A stretch of 64,000 nt of DNA from Arthrobacter hankyongi (GTDB lineage: Bacteria > Actinomycetota > Actinomycetes > Actinomycetales > Micrococcaceae): the NCBI RefSeq assembly GCF_022012395.1, contig NZ_JAKLTQ010000001.1:434001-498000 (forward strand). Direction: 5' to 3'. Every line of letters starts with the position of its first letter. Positions within the stretch are counted from its first letter, which is position 1. The notes beneath the pieces are model-generated. The model searched no databases. It was given only the letters and a program-made list of their open reading frames with translations, and was not told the DNA's origin. A program made the translations under genes and the position numbers. Shown piece after piece: positions 9,199-18,515 of the stretch.

Positions 9199-9522
9199 AT
9201 GGCAAAGATCACTTTCAATCATGCCGGCGGCGATGTGGATGTGCTGGAGGTGGAGCCGGGGACCTCGCTGATGCGCGCCGCGGTGACCAACGGTGTGGCC
9301 GGGATCGTCGGGGAGTGCGGCGGGCAGGCGATGTGCGCCACCTGCCACGTCTACGTCCGCGAGGAATACCTCGACGCGCTGCCGGAGATCAGCGACGACG
9401 AGGACGAGATGCTCGACTGCACGGTCGAAGAGCGCACGGACCGCTCGCGGCTGGGCTGCCAGGTCACGGTCGGCGAGGGCCTGGACGCGGTCGAGGTCGA
9501 CCTGCCCGAGAGCCAGGTCTGA
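9199..9522 (+). CDS. [2Fe-2S] ferredoxin (adrenodoxin/putidaredoxin type)
   Basis: 107 residues. Cluster ligands are Cys40, Cys46, Cys49 (C-x5-C-x2-C) and Cys87, the vertebrate-type pattern used by bacterial P450 redox chains. An acidic stretch DDEDE near residues 66-70 is the usual docking surface. It lies 14 bp after the P450 stop with AGGAAAGG as ribosome site and 3 bp before the reductase, so the three form one operon. Confidence 0.95.
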   Translation: MAKITFNHAGGDVDVLEVEPGTSLMRAAVTNGVAGIVGECGGQAMCATCHVYVREEYLDALPEISDDEDEMLDCTVEERTDRSRLGCQVTVGEGLDAVEVDLPESQV

Positions 9523-9525
9523 GCC

Positions 9526-10800
9526 GTGGACACTACGGCTCGGGACCGCATTGTCATCACCGGCAACGGCCAGGCCGGCGTCCAACTGGCCGACTCGCTG
9601 CGCGCCGCGGGCTTCACCGGGGACATCACCCTGGTCGGCGACGAGGCGGCCTTCCCCTACCAGCGCCCGCCGCTGTCCAAGGACTACCTGGCGGTGCGCG
9701 ACGGCGGCGCGGCCCCGGCGCCGCTGCCGCTGCGTGGGGAGAAATTCTTCGCCGACGCGCGCCTGGACTGCCGCACCGGGGTGGCGGTGACCGGCATCGA
9801 CCGTAACGGGCACACCGTGAACCTGTCCGACGGGTCCGTGCTGGCCTACACGAAGCTGGTGCTGGCCACCGGCGCGGCCAACCGGGAACCGGCGGTGCCC
9901 GGGGCCGGTCTGGCCGGCATCCACGGACTGCGCACGCTGGCCGACGCCGAGGCCGTCCACCGGCGCCTGGACACGGTGCGCAACGCCGTCGTGATCGGTG
10001 CCGGGTTCATCGGCCTGGAGTTCGCTGCCGCCGCCCGCGCCCGCGGCATCGCGGTCACCGTGCTCGAATACGCCGACCGTCCGATGGCCCGGGCCCTGTC
10101 CCGTCCCACGAGCGAGTGGTTCGCCGCCGCCCACCGGCAGATGGGCACCGCCCTGCGCCTGGGCGAGGGAATCGCCTCGTTCACCGGCGACGGCGCGGGG
10201 CAGGTGGCCGCCGCGGTGTCCACCGCCGGGCACACCTACCCGGCGGACCTGGTGCTGGCCGGCATCGGCGTTACCCCGCGCACCGAGCTGGCCGAGGCCG
10301 CCGGGCTGGCGGTGGACAACGGCATAGCGGTCGATGCGTCCCTGCAAACGAGCGACCCGGACATCTACGCGCTCGGGGACTGCGCCAGCTATCCGCAGGC
10401 GCATGCCGGCGCCCGGCTGCGCCTGGAATCGGTGCAGAACGCCACCGACCAGGCCCGCCACCTGGCCGGCACCCTGACCGGCACCGTACCGGCCGGACCC
10501 TACGCCGAGCTGCCCTGGTTCTGGTCCACCCAGGGGGCGCTGAAGCTGCAGATCGCCGGGCTGTCCGCCCCCGGGGACCAGACCGTGCTGCGCGGGGATC
10601 CCCGGACCGGCAGGTTCTCGGTCTTCTGCTACCGCGATGGCGCCCTGGCCGCCGTCGAGTCCGTCAACCAGCCGGCCGACCACATGGCCGCCCGGCGCCT
10701 GCTGGCCGCCGGCCGGACGCTCACCCCCGGACAGGCCGCCGACCCGGACTTCGACCTGAAGGCCTACGCCAAACGCGTCCCGACATCCCTGGGCACCTAG
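9526..10800 (+). CDS. FAD-dependent ferredoxin reductase
   Basis: 424-residue NAD(P)H:ferredoxin reductase of the rubredoxin/putidaredoxin reductase family, passing electrons to the neighbouring ferredoxin. The N-terminal FAD-binding Rossmann segment is ITGNGQAGVQLADSL, where the second Gly-x-Gly is slightly atypical. PYQRPPLSK, the central NAD-binding VIGAGFIGLEFAAA and the late FAD motif IYALGDCA are all present, followed by the family's C-terminal domain. The start is GTG, 3 bp after the ferredoxin stop. Confidence 0.94.
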   Translation: MDTTARDRIVITGNGQAGVQLADSLRAAGFTGDITLVGDEAAFPYQRPPLSKDYLAVRDGGAAPAPLPLRGEKFFADARLDCRTGVAVTGIDRNGHTVNLSDGSVLAYTKLVLATGAANREPAVPGAGLAGIHGLRTLADAEAVHRRLDTVRNAVVIGAGFIGLEFAAAARARGIAVTVLEYADRPMARALSRPTSEWFAAAHRQMGTALRLGEGIASFTGDGAGQVAAAVSTAGHTYPADLVLAGIGVTPRTELAEAAGLAVDNGIAVDASLQTSDPDIYALGDCASYPQAHAGARLRLESVQNATDQARHLAGTLTGTVPAGPYAELPWFWSTQGALKLQIAGLSAPGDQTVLRGDPRTGRFSVFCYRDGALAAVESVNQPADHMAARRLLAAGRTLTPGQAADPDFDLKAYAKRVPTSLGT

Positions 10801-10814
10801 CGACCTCCCCGCCG

Positions 10815-11726
10815 CTAGCCTGCCGGCAACTGCAGCACCTCAACCGCATAATCCAGCAGGGCTTCGGCACGGCGGGTGAGTTTGGTCTGGTCCGGCCAGA
10901 TCGCCACCACCGAGGTGCGGCTGGCCGGCGGGGACAGCGGCCGGACCACCACCTGCCGGCCTTCGATGGTCTGCGGCGGCTGGTTCGGCCGGGACATCAG
11001 CAGGGCATAGCCCAGCCCCCGGCCGACCAGCGCCTGGACGAGCACCACCTCCGGCATGGCGGTGGCGACGTTGGGGCGCAGGCCGCGCTCGGCGAAAAGC
11101 CGCTGCGTGTTGGACGTGCTCGGGCTGGATTCGTACATGATCAGCGGCTCGGGGGCCAGCAGGGCCAGGTCGATGGCTTCCAGGCCTGCGAACCGGTGGT
11201 CCGGCGGCAGCACGGCCATCAGCTCGGTCGCGTAGATGTCCCGCTGCGCATAGCCCGGCGGCAGGAGCATGTCGTACACGATGGCCAGATCCAGCAGCCC
11301 GGCGTCCAAGGCCGGCAGCAGGTCATCGTGGGTGCCAACCGTCACGTCCACGATGACCTCCGGGTGCCGCGCCGGGAAGCCTTCCAGGATGGCCGGCACC
11401 ACGTTGCTGGCAAAGCTGGCGAAGACACCGAGTTTGACCGGGCCCTTGAGCCGGCCGGAGGTCCCGGCCAGGTCGCTGACCAGTCCTTCGGCGTCGTGCA
11501 ACAGGCGGCGGGCGCCCTGCGCGAAGAACTGCCCGGCCGGGGTCAGCTGCAGACCGCGCGCCTTGCGCCGGACGCACAACTGCTCGCCGACGGCCTGTTC
11601 CAGCGCGGAGATGGCCTGGGAGAGGGCGGACTCGGAAATGTGCAGCGCGGCCGCGGCGGCGCTGAGGGTGGGATGCTCCGGCAGGGCGGCAAAGAGCTCG
11701 AGCTGTCGCAGGGTGAAGTCAGCCAA
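10815..11726 (-). CDS. LysR-family regulator, divergent from MFS transporter
   Basis: About 303 residues: winged helix-turn-helix (TLRQLELFAALPEHP, LHISESALSQAISALE) and LysR ligand-binding domain. The start is uncertain. I take the TTG at 11726 because it aligns with the start of the paralogous regulator at 6926-7855; a longer form from a GTG at 11801 would run through the divergent promoter. It is convergent with the reductase gene and divergent from the MFS gene, so MFS control is the likely role. Confidence 0.88.
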   Translation of the reverse strand: MADFTLRQLELFAALPEHPTLSAAAAALHISESALSQAISALEQAVGEQLCVRRKARGLQLTPAGQFFAQGARRLLHDAEGLVSDLAGTSGRLKGPVKLGVFASFASNVVPAILEGFPARHPEVIVDVTVGTHDDLLPALDAGLLDLAIVYDMLLPPGYAQRDIYATELMAVLPPDHRFAGLEAIDLALLAPEPLIMYESSPSTSNTQRLFAERGLRPNVATAMPEVVLVQALVGRGLGYALLMSRPNQPPQTIEGRQVVVRPLSPPASRTSVVAIWPDQTKLTRRAEALLDYAVEVLQLPAG

Positions 11727-11890
11727 TATTTCGGTCCATCCGAAGAAGTTCCATAGTTTTCTGAAGTTTACTAAATGAAGGAGAAGTGTGACACTGGACA
11801 CCTAGGAAACTCAATAGTTGAGACCTTCAAATATTTTCTGAATCGCGGCGCCGGCCACCGAGCGTGGTCTTCGAGCAAGGAATTCTGAAC
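11727..11890. promoter_or_regulatory. Divergent LysR/MFS control region with inverted repeats
   Basis: AT-richer than its surroundings. Inverted repeats visible are TCGG-N5-CCGA at 11731-11743, GTGT-G-ACAC at 11786-11794, and the perfect CTCAA-TAG-TTGAG at 11810-11822. TTTTCTGAAGTTTACT (11757-11772) matches 12 of 16 bases of a stretch in the first LysR control region. These are candidate LysR operators and promoters; none is proven. Confidence 0.5.
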
Positions 11891-13282
11891 ATGAGCACAA
11901 AGTCACAAGGCCATTCCTCGGCCGCCAACCAGCGGCGTGTGGCCTTCGCGACCATCATCGGGACCACCGTCGAGTGGTACGACTTCTTCATCTACGCCAC
12001 GGCCGCCGGTTTGGTCTTCGCCCACCTGTTCTTCGAGCCGGCCGGTGAGTCGATCGGCCTGCTGCTGGCATTCGCATCCGTGGGCATCAGCTTCCTCTTC
12101 CGCCCGCTGGGAGCGTTCCTGGCCGGCCACTACGGGGACAAGATCGGCCGGCGCTGGATGCTGGTCATCACCCTGATCCTGATGGGTGCAGCGACCACCC
12201 TGATCGGCGTGCTTCCCACCTACGAAAACATCGGTGTCATGGCCCCGGTCCTGCTGCTGCTGCTGCGCATCCTGCAGGGCGTCTCTGCCGGCGGCGAATG
12301 GGGCGGTGCGGTCCTGATGGCCGTCGAGCACTCCCCGGCGGACCGCCGCGGCCGTGCGGGCGCATTCCCCCAGCTGGGCGTGCCGCTGGGCATGCTGCTG
12401 GCTTCCGGCGTGACCACGCTGATGACCGGCGTCATCTCTCCCGGCCAAGCGTTTCTCGAGTGGGGCTGGCGCGTGCCGTTCCTCCTCAGCTTCGTGCTGA
12501 TCATCGTCGGCTACCTCGTCCGCCGGGCCGTGGACGAGTCCCCGGTGTTCCTGGAGATCGCCGAGAAGAAGCAGCAGACCAAGGTCCCGATCGCGGAGCT
12601 GTTCCGCAAGCACTGGCTGCTGGTCATCCTCGCCGCCTTGGTGTTCGCCGGAAACAACGCCGCCGGCTACATGGCCACCGGTGGCTTCATCCCCAGCTAC
12701 GCCACCAGCCCGGCCGTGGGCCTGGAGCGCACCGACGTGCTGCTCGCGATCACTTTTGCCTCCGCATGCTGGTTCTTCTGGACCGCGATGGCAGGGTTCC
12801 TCGCGGACAAGATCGGCCGCCGCAAAACCTACCTGATCGGCTTCACCGCCCAGCTGCTGACCGTCTTCCCGCTGTTCTGGCTGATCAACACCGGCTCGCT
12901 GGCCATGCTCTACCTGGCGCTGGCCCTGTTCACCGTCGGCCTCGGTCTCGGCTACGGTCCGCAGGCCGCCTGGTATGCGGAAATCTTCCCGGCCTCGGTC
13001 CGCTTCTCCGGCGTCTCGATCTCCTACGCTCTCGGCGCGATCCTCGGCGGCGCCTTCGCCCCGACTATTGCCCAGGCGCTGATCAACGCCACCGGCACCA
13101 GCACCGCCGTTTCGCTCTACCTGCTAGGCATGACGGTCGTGTCAATCCTGGCTGTGCTCGCCCTGCGCGACCGCCGCGGCATCGACCTGTCCATCACTAA
13201 CCAGGCCGAGCAGGAAGTCGGCGCCACCGTGTTCGACAAGCGCCGGCCCGCCGTGAACGAACGGGCCAAGGCCACCGTCTAA
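11891..13282 (+). CDS. MFS transporter, metabolite:H+ symporter family
   Basis: 463-residue inner-membrane importer with 12 predicted helices. MHS-subfamily hallmarks are GTTVEWYDFFIY in helix 1, the loop 2-3 signature GHYGDKIGRRWML, LLLLRILQGVSAGGEWGGA and WRVPFLLSF. Such proteins take up organic acids, betaines or aromatic acids with protons. It follows the P450 operon and its own LysR gene, so it may import the P450 substrate. The ATG has AAGGA about 10 nt upstream; an in-frame GTG at 11864 is a less likely start. Confidence 0.93.
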   Translation: MSTKSQGHSSAANQRRVAFATIIGTTVEWYDFFIYATAAGLVFAHLFFEPAGESIGLLLAFASVGISFLFRPLGAFLAGHYGDKIGRRWMLVITLILMGAATTLIGVLPTYENIGVMAPVLLLLLRILQGVSAGGEWGGAVLMAVEHSPADRRGRAGAFPQLGVPLGMLLASGVTTLMTGVISPGQAFLEWGWRVPFLLSFVLIIVGYLVRRAVDESPVFLEIAEKKQQTKVPIAELFRKHWLLVILAALVFAGNNAAGYMATGGFIPSYATSPAVGLERTDVLLAITFASACWFFWTAMAGFLADKIGRRKTYLIGFTAQLLTVFPLFWLINTGSLAMLYLALALFTVGLGLGYGPQAAWYAEIFPASVRFSGVSISYALGAILGGAFAPTIAQALINATGTSTAVSLYLLGMTVVSILAVLALRDRRGIDLSITNQAEQEVGATVFDKRRPAVNERAKATV

Positions 13283-13297
13283 GGTCCTGAACGCGGC

Positions 13298-13340
13298 GAG
13301 GGGGCGGTTCCGGGTGTCCGGGACCGCCCCCTCGTTGTTG
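13298..13340 (+). terminator. Rho-independent-type terminator after MFS gene
   Basis: Stem GAGGGGGCGGT (13298-13308) pairs with ACCGCCCCCTC (13323-13333), with a smaller inner pairing in the loop, followed by CGTTGTTG. It separates convergent genes and may serve both strands. Confidence 0.8.
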
Positions 13341-13379
13341 TCCGGACCGCCCGGGCCTGGTACACCGTCGGGCTGACGG

Positions 13380-15458
13380 TCAGCGGTCCGGTCCGCCCGG
13401 GCCGCCGGTCGCACGCGACGTATCCACACGGCCGCGGCCAAAGGCGTCGATCCTCCCCCAGCGGCCCGCAATGTCAAGCAGTTCAAGCCGGCCGATGGTA
13501 TAGGGCAGCGCCGGATCCACCACGAGGTGCTCGCCCACCGGTTCCAGGCCGAGCATGGTGCGCAGCAGCAGCAGCGGCGCCCCCGTGGACCATGCCTGGG
13601 GGCTGCACGCGGTGGGATACTGCACCGGGTACTTCGTCATCGACCGCGGATATCCTCCGAACGCCTCGGGCAGCCGTCCGTCGAAGAACCTGGACGCCTC
13701 GAGGATGCCGGCTGCCACCACGGCGGCCTCGTCCTTGAAGCCGTAGCGGCGCAGTCCCCACGCGATGAACGAGTTGTCGAACGGCCAGATGGTCCCGTTG
13801 TGGTAGCCGATGGGGTTGTACCGGCTCTCCCCCGTGGCAAGCGTCCGGATCCCCCAGCCGGTGAAGAGCCGGTCGCCCATCAGGTGCCCGGCCACGGCCC
13901 TGGCCTTCGACTCATCGACGATGCCGCTCCACAGGAGGTGGCCATTGTTCGAGGTAAGCGAGTCGACCTGGCGCCCGTCGGCGTCGAGGGCGATCGCAAA
14001 GTACCCACCATCGGCGACCCAGAAGTCACGGTTGAAACGCTGCTTCAGCTCGGCGGCCTGCTTTTCGAGCCGGGCGGCAAGTACGGGATCGTGCCACACC
14101 TCGCGTGCCAGCCGCGCGCCGCGGACCTTCGCGTCGTAGGCGTAGCCCTGCAGCTCGCAGGTGGCGCGCGGAAAGCCGGGCAGTGTGCCGTCGCGGTAGG
14201 AGATCGAGTCCCAGGAATCCTTCCAGCACTGGTTCTCGAGGCCGGTCTGGACATTGCGCCGCTGGTAGGCGATGTAACCGTTGCCCTGGAGATCGGCGTA
14301 GGTATCGATCCAGTGCAGCGCGGCGCGTGCCTCATGCTCGAGCTCGCGCACGAGGTCGGCGTCGCCGGTCCACCGCTCATACTCGTCGAGCAGGACCACG
14401 TACAGCGGCGTGGCGTCGGCGGCCCCGAAATACGGGGAGTGCGGGCGCTCCTCGAACGCGGTCATCTCGCCGTAGCGCATCTCATGCAGGATCCGGCCGG
14501 GGTCCTCGTCACGGAAGTCGTCGACTCGGGTGCCCTGGCGCAATCCGAGCTCGCGCAGCGTCGTCGCCGCCAGCTCCGCGGTGAACGGCAGCGCCTGCAG
14601 GCTCGTGAAGATACTGTCGCGCCCGAACATCGTCATGAACCACGGCAGACCGGCGGCCGGAAGGCTGCGGCCCCCTGCGGTCAGCGGCGAGAAACGGAGC
14701 GCCGCCAGGTCGATCAGGCTCCGCCGGTAGGTCCTGGACAGTGTCTCCCAGTCACACTCGAGCCGCGGCGCACCGTCGAGCCACCGGGCGAGATTCCTTG
14801 CCATGTTCGTGATCGGCCGCTTCACCTGGTCCCTGATTGACCGGGTGTCGCCCTCCGCTATCTGTCCGGGTACATCGATGGCGACATCCAGTTCGGTCGT
14901 CCAGGACTCATGCGGTTCGATCCTGACCGCAAACGTCAGCCCGCCGTCGTCGAACGCGCAGGGCTGTGACGACGAGATCGCCGTCGACCGCTCATACGTG
15001 TCGCGGCGGTAGGTCAGGACCAGCGACCCTTCATCCGCCTGCCTGCTGTAGGACCCCTTCTTCTGCAGCGCGTCCTTGATCTCGAACAGATCCGCGAAAT
15101 CGCAATCAGCCTCGATCCGCACCGTCAGATCGACCGGCGCGGCGTCGTGGTTCAGGAACAACATCTCCTCGTGGAATCCGTTGCCAACCGAACGCCGGCG
15201 GATTACCGACAGGGTCGCGTTCACATAGACGCTGCCCACCCCGGGGACGAGGAAGAACCGGGACTCGTAGTACTGCAGGTCGTCGGTCGACAGCGACGTC
15301 AGACGGTCGCCGTTCACGGTGAGCACCCACTTCGACAAGAACCGTGTATCGAAGGAGAACAGCCCCGTCGGGTCCGACGGGGAAGCCTCGATGTCACCCC
15401 GCTCATCGCTGACGACGAAGGTGTTGCCGTTGAGGATCTTCACCAGCTGCTCGCCCAT
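13380..15458 (-). CDS. Glycogen-debranching-type amylo-alpha-1,6-glucosidase
   Basis: 692 residues. An N-terminal beta-rich GDE_N-type domain (about 10-210, starting VVSDERGDIEAS) precedes an alpha/alpha-barrel glycosidase domain (about 260-650) with the family blocks PWFMTMFGRDSIFTSLQ, HEMRYGEM, YFGAADATPL, and NPIGYHNGTIWPFDNSFIA. Members act on alpha-glucans or related oligosaccharides; the exact substrate is not readable. The ATG overlaps the upstream stop (TGATG) with GAGGAG 6 nt before it, so it is coupled to the SCP2-like gene. Confidence 0.9.
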   Translation of the reverse strand: MGEQLVKILNGNTFVVSDERGDIEASPSDPTGLFSFDTRFLSKWVLTVNGDRLTSLSTDDLQYYESRFFLVPGVGSVYVNATLSVIRRRSVGNGFHEEMLFLNHDAAPVDLTVRIEADCDFADLFEIKDALQKKGSYSRQADEGSLVLTYRRDTYERSTAISSSQPCAFDDGGLTFAVRIEPHESWTTELDVAIDVPGQIAEGDTRSIRDQVKRPITNMARNLARWLDGAPRLECDWETLSRTYRRSLIDLAALRFSPLTAGGRSLPAAGLPWFMTMFGRDSIFTSLQALPFTAELAATTLRELGLRQGTRVDDFRDEDPGRILHEMRYGEMTAFEERPHSPYFGAADATPLYVVLLDEYERWTGDADLVRELEHEARAALHWIDTYADLQGNGYIAYQRRNVQTGLENQCWKDSWDSISYRDGTLPGFPRATCELQGYAYDAKVRGARLAREVWHDPVLAARLEKQAAELKQRFNRDFWVADGGYFAIALDADGRQVDSLTSNNGHLLWSGIVDESKARAVAGHLMGDRLFTGWGIRTLATGESRYNPIGYHNGTIWPFDNSFIAWGLRRYGFKDEAAVVAAGILEASRFFDGRLPEAFGGYPRSMTKYPVQYPTACSPQAWSTGAPLLLLRTMLGLEPVGEHLVVDPALPYTIGRLELLDIAGRWGRIDAFGRGRVDTSRATGGPGGPDR

Positions 15459-15868
15459 CACGCGCTCCTCGTGCCGGCCGCCGGGTCCCAGCCCGGGGGC
15501 GGGGCCGGAAAAATCCGCTGGATCGCGAGCAGCAGCTCGAGATCACCGTGGCACACCACGGCACCCCGCAGCACCGCCGCCATCAGGTTCCTGCGGCCCC
15601 CGACCAGCTCCTGGAAGACCGATCGTTCGCCACGGATGATGCAGTCCGCCGGGGCGGACCCGCGCGCAACGGTGAGCTCGCCCTGGTCCACGGTCAGGTG
15701 CCAGGACTCGGTGGCTGCGCCGTCAACCAGGTCGAACCGGATGCGCCCCGAGACCTTGCGCAACAGTGGCTCGCTGCCACGCCGGCCAAGGTCCTCGAAG
15801 AACGTCGCGGCGGTACCGTCGGTGGATGGGTTCCGGGCTGCCGAGTCGATCACCCACCCATGGTGCAT
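15458..15868 (-). CDS. SCP2-like sterol-carrier-fold protein
   Basis: 136 residues. The stretch from about 20 to 115 has the SCP2 pattern: GRIRFDLVDG, WHLTVDQGELTVARG, ADCIIRGERSVFQELVGG, ending in a hydrophobic AAVLRGAVVCHGD. SCP2 folds bind hydrophobic ligands. Why one is coupled to a debranching-type enzyme is unknown; the TGATG overlap indicates co-translation. Family assignment is by pattern only. Confidence 0.72.
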   Translation of the reverse strand: MHHGWVIDSAARNPSTDGTAATFFEDLGRRGSEPLLRKVSGRIRFDLVDGAATESWHLTVDQGELTVARGSAPADCIIRGERSVFQELVGGRRNLMAAVLRGAVVCHGDLELLLAIQRIFPAPPPGWDPAAGTRSA

Positions 15869-15927
15869 GCCCGCGGGTGCGGACGCATCATCCGATCGGG
15901 ATGAGCCCCTCCCGGCGCCGCAGACGC

Positions 15928-15967
15928 GGCAAGGGGAGGCACTCCCACCGGAGTACCTCCCCTTGCC
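15928..15967. terminator. Hairpin between SCP2-like gene and folD
   Basis: Perfect 12-bp stem GGCAAGGGGAGG / CCTCCCCTTGCC with a 16-nt loop, located 38 bp past the folD stop. No U-tract is obvious, which is common for actinobacterial terminators. It probably ends the glyA-folD transcript. Confidence 0.75.
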
Positions 15968-16004
15968 TTCCTACCGTTTCCCTGCGTTGCGGGTGCCCGG
16001 CGGG

Positions 16005-16907
16005 TCAGCCGGCCTGGCGCTCGGCGGCCTCCACCACATTGGCCAGCAGCATGGCGCGGGTCATCGGTCCGACGCCGCCCGGGTTCGGCGACAGCCAGCT
16101 GGCCACGCTGCGGGCCTCCGGATCGACGTCGCCGGTCACGCGGGACTTGCCGGTGTCCTCGTCCTCGACGCGGCTCACGCCTACGTCCAGCACCACGACG
16201 CCGGGCTTGAGGTCCTCGGCGCGGATCATGTGCGGCATCCCGGCGGCGGCGATCACGACGTCGGCCTGGCCCAGTTCTGCGGCGAGGTCCTCGGTACCGG
16301 TGTGCGCCAGCGTGACCGTGGCGTTGATGCTGCGCCGGGTCAGCAGCAGGCCCAGCGGGCGGCCCACGGTGACACCGCGGCCGACCACGAGGACCTTCTT
16401 GCCCTTCAGCTCGATGTCGTGGCGCAGCAGCAGTTCCACGCAGCCGTGCGGGGTGCACGGCAGCGGCGAATCCAGCGGCTCGTTCACGTTCAGCACCAGC
16501 CGGCCCAGGTTCGTCGGGTGCAGCCCGTCCGCGTCCTTGGCCGGATCGATCTTCTCGAGTATGCGGTTGGTGTCGATGTGCTTGGGCAGCGGCAGCTGCA
16601 CGATGTAACCGGTGCAGGCCGGGTCCGCATTCAGCTCGTCCAGGACGGCCTCGAGCTCTTCCTGCGAAATGTTCTCCGGCAGGTCGCGGCGGATGGACTC
16701 GATGCCCACCTCGGCGCAGTCGCGGTGCTTGCCGGCCACATACCACTGGCTGCCCGGGTCCGCACCCACCAGCACAGTGCCCAGACCGGGGACGATGCCG
16801 CGGGCGCGCAGCGCGGCCACACGCTCGGCCAGCTCGGATTTGATCGCTGCCGCCGTGGCCTTGCCGTCCAGGATCCGGGCCGGCTGCGGGTTCGTGTAGA
16901 TGTTCAT
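16005..16907 (-). CDS. folD: Methylenetetrahydrofolate dehydrogenase/cyclohydrolase
   Basis: Bifunctional one-carbon enzyme interconverting 5,10-methylene-THF and 10-formyl-THF. About 300 residues, slightly longer than the usual 280-290. Family signatures are [12 protein letters not shown], the dinucleotide-binding stretch [16 protein letters not shown] and the C-terminal [15 protein letters not shown] chose the ATG at 16907: GAGGA lies 9 nt upstream, inside the end of glyA. An ATG at 16916 overlaps that site. It is coupled to glyA and belongs to the same ZTP-riboswitch transcript. Confidence 0.96.
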   Translation of the reverse strand: MNIYTNPQPARILDGKATAAAIKSELAERVAALRARGIVPGLGTVLVGADPGSQWYVAGKHRDCAEVGIESIRRDLPENISQEELEAVLDELNADPACTGYIVQLPLPKHIDTNRILEKIDPAKDADGLHPTNLGRLVLNVNEPLDSPLPCTPHGCVELLLRHDIELKGKKVLVVGRGVTVGRPLGLLLTRRSINATVTLAHTGTEDLAAELGQADVVIAAAGMPHMIRAEDLKPGVVVLDVGVSRVEDEDTGKSRVTGDVDPEARSVASWLSPNPGGVGPMTRAMLLANVVEAAERQAG

Positions 16908-16909
16908 GT

Positions 16910-18193
16910 TCACCATTCCTCGTGGCCCGGGTACAGCGGGAAGTCCTGGGCCAGCTTGGCCACACGCTTGCGCAACACCTCGACGTCGGCACCGCCCTTG
17001 AGCGTGGTGGCGATGACGTCCGCGACCTCTTCGAACTCGGTGGCGCCGAAGCCGCGGGTGGCCAGCGCGGGGGTGCCGATGCGCAGGCCGGAGGTGACCA
17101 TCGGCGGGCGCGGGTCGAACGGGACGGCGTTGCGGTTGACCGTGATGCCGACCGAATGCAGCAGGTCCTCGGCCTGTTTGCCGTCCAGTTCGGAGTTGCG
17201 CAGGTCCACCAGGATTAGGTGCACGTCGGTGCCGCCGGTGAGTACGGAGACTCCGGCTCCGGCGACATCGGGGGCGGCCAGACGGTCGGCGAGGATGCGG
17301 GCGCCTTCCAGCACGCGCTCCTGGCGCTGGCGGAACTCCTCCGACGCGGCGATCTTGAAGGCCACGGCCTTGGCCGCGATGACATGCATCAGCGGGCCGC
17401 CCTGCTGGCCCGGGAAGACGTTGGAGTTGATCTTCTTGCCGAACTGCTCCTTGGCCAGGATCACGCCGGAGCGCGGCCCGGCGAGCGTCTTGTGCACCGT
17501 GGAGGTCACGACGTCGGCGTGCGGCACCGGGTTCGGGTGCAGCCCGGCGGCCACGAGGCCGGCGAAGTGCGCCATGTCGGTCCAGAAGAAGGCGCCGACC
17601 TCGTCGGCGATGGACCGGAACGCCTCGAAGTCCAGCTGGCGCGGGTAGGCGGACCAGCCGGCGATGATCACGTTCGGCCGCTCTGCCAGGGCCTGCTCGC
17701 GCACCCGGTCCATGTCGATCCGGTGGGTGTCTTCTTCCACGCCGTAGGCGGCCACTTCGTAGAGCTTGCCGGAGAAGTTCAGCTTCATGCCGTGGGTCAG
17801 GTGCCCGCCGTGGGCCAGCGACAGGCCCATGATCTTGTCCCCCGGCTCGATCAGCGCCGCGAGGGCCGCGGCGTTGGCCTGCGCACCGGCATGCGGCTGG
17901 ACGTTGGCGAACTCGGCACCGAAGAGGGCCTTCACCCGCTCGATGGCCAGGTTCTCGGCCACATCCACGTACTCGCAGCCGCCGTAGTAGCGCCGGCCCG
18001 GGTAGCCCTCGGCGTATTTATTGGTCAGGACCGAGCCCTGGACCTCCAGCACCGAACGCGGCGCGAAGTTCTCGGAAGCGATCATTTCCAGCGTGTCCCG
18101 CTGGCGGCCGAGCTCGTCCTTGAGGACAGCAGCAATTTCTGGGTCGACTTCGGACAGCGGAAGGTTGGTGACCGAGGTGGTGGAAGACGTCAC
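16910..18193 (-). CDS. glyA: Serine hydroxymethyltransferase
   Basis: PLP enzyme converting serine and THF to glycine and 5,10-methylene-THF, the substrate for FolD encoded next. 427 residues, normal length. The PLP lysine is Lys235 in [11 protein letters not shown]. Other conserved blocks are [34 protein letters not shown] and [10 protein letters not shown]. It is first in the operon, about 105 nt downstream of a ZTP riboswitch aptamer, which ties its expression to purine and folate status. Confidence 0.97.
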   Translation of the reverse strand: MTSSTTSVTNLPLSEVDPEIAAVLKDELGRQRDTLEMIASENFAPRSVLEVQGSVLTNKYAEGYPGRRYYGGCEYVDVAENLAIERVKALFGAEFANVQPHAGAQANAAALAALIEPGDKIMGLSLAHGGHLTHGMKLNFSGKLYEVAAYGVEEDTHRIDMDRVREQALAERPNVIIAGWSAYPRQLDFEAFRSIADEVGAFFWTDMAHFAGLVAAGLHPNPVPHADVVTSTVHKTLAGPRSGVILAKEQFGKKINSNVFPGQQGGPLMHVIAAKAVAFKIAASEEFRQRQERVLEGARILADRLAAPDVAGAGVSVLTGGTDVHLILVDLRNSELDGKQAEDLLHSVGITVNRNAVPFDPRPPMVTSGLRIGTPALATRGFGATEFEEVADVIATTLKGGADVEVLRKRVAKLAQDFPLYPGHEEW

Positions 18194-18297
18194 GGAGATC
18201 TCCTGGATGGGGTTGTTTTGCTACAGGTCAGGCTACCGGCTGCAGACGGGCTCGCGCATTGCGTGTCCGCCGGATGACAGGATCCGGTTACGACTTG

Positions 18298-18416
18298 ACC
18301 CCCGGCCCAGGCGTGCGATCCGTGGTCTGCACTGTGCATCCCGCGGCCGGGACCCGCCCGCCGCGCTCCGCTGCCGCTTCCTGATGGTGCCCCACCTAAC
18401 GCCAGTCGCGACACGG
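18298..18416 (-). promoter_or_regulatory. ZTP (pfl) riboswitch in the glyA-folD leader
   Basis: On the minus strand the leader reads CGCGACTGGCG (18400-18410), then a short GGTGG...CACC stem and CAGGAAGCG, a variable GC-rich linker, and the 3' pseudoknot element ACGCCTGGGC (conserved core at 18305-18312). This order matches the pfl motif, which senses ZTP/AICAR phosphates and typically activates folate and purine genes such as folD, glyA and purH. A hairpin CCGGAT-N6-ATCCGG (18270-18287) lies between aptamer and gene and may be part of the expression platform. No covariance search was run. Confidence 0.85.
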
Positions 18417-18515
18417 CCCATCCTATCCGAGCGCGCGGAATATCGGTCCGGCCCGCGCGGTTACACGGCATGAATGTTGATCCTTCAACAAATTCTGCAG
18501 CGGGAGGCACTGTCC

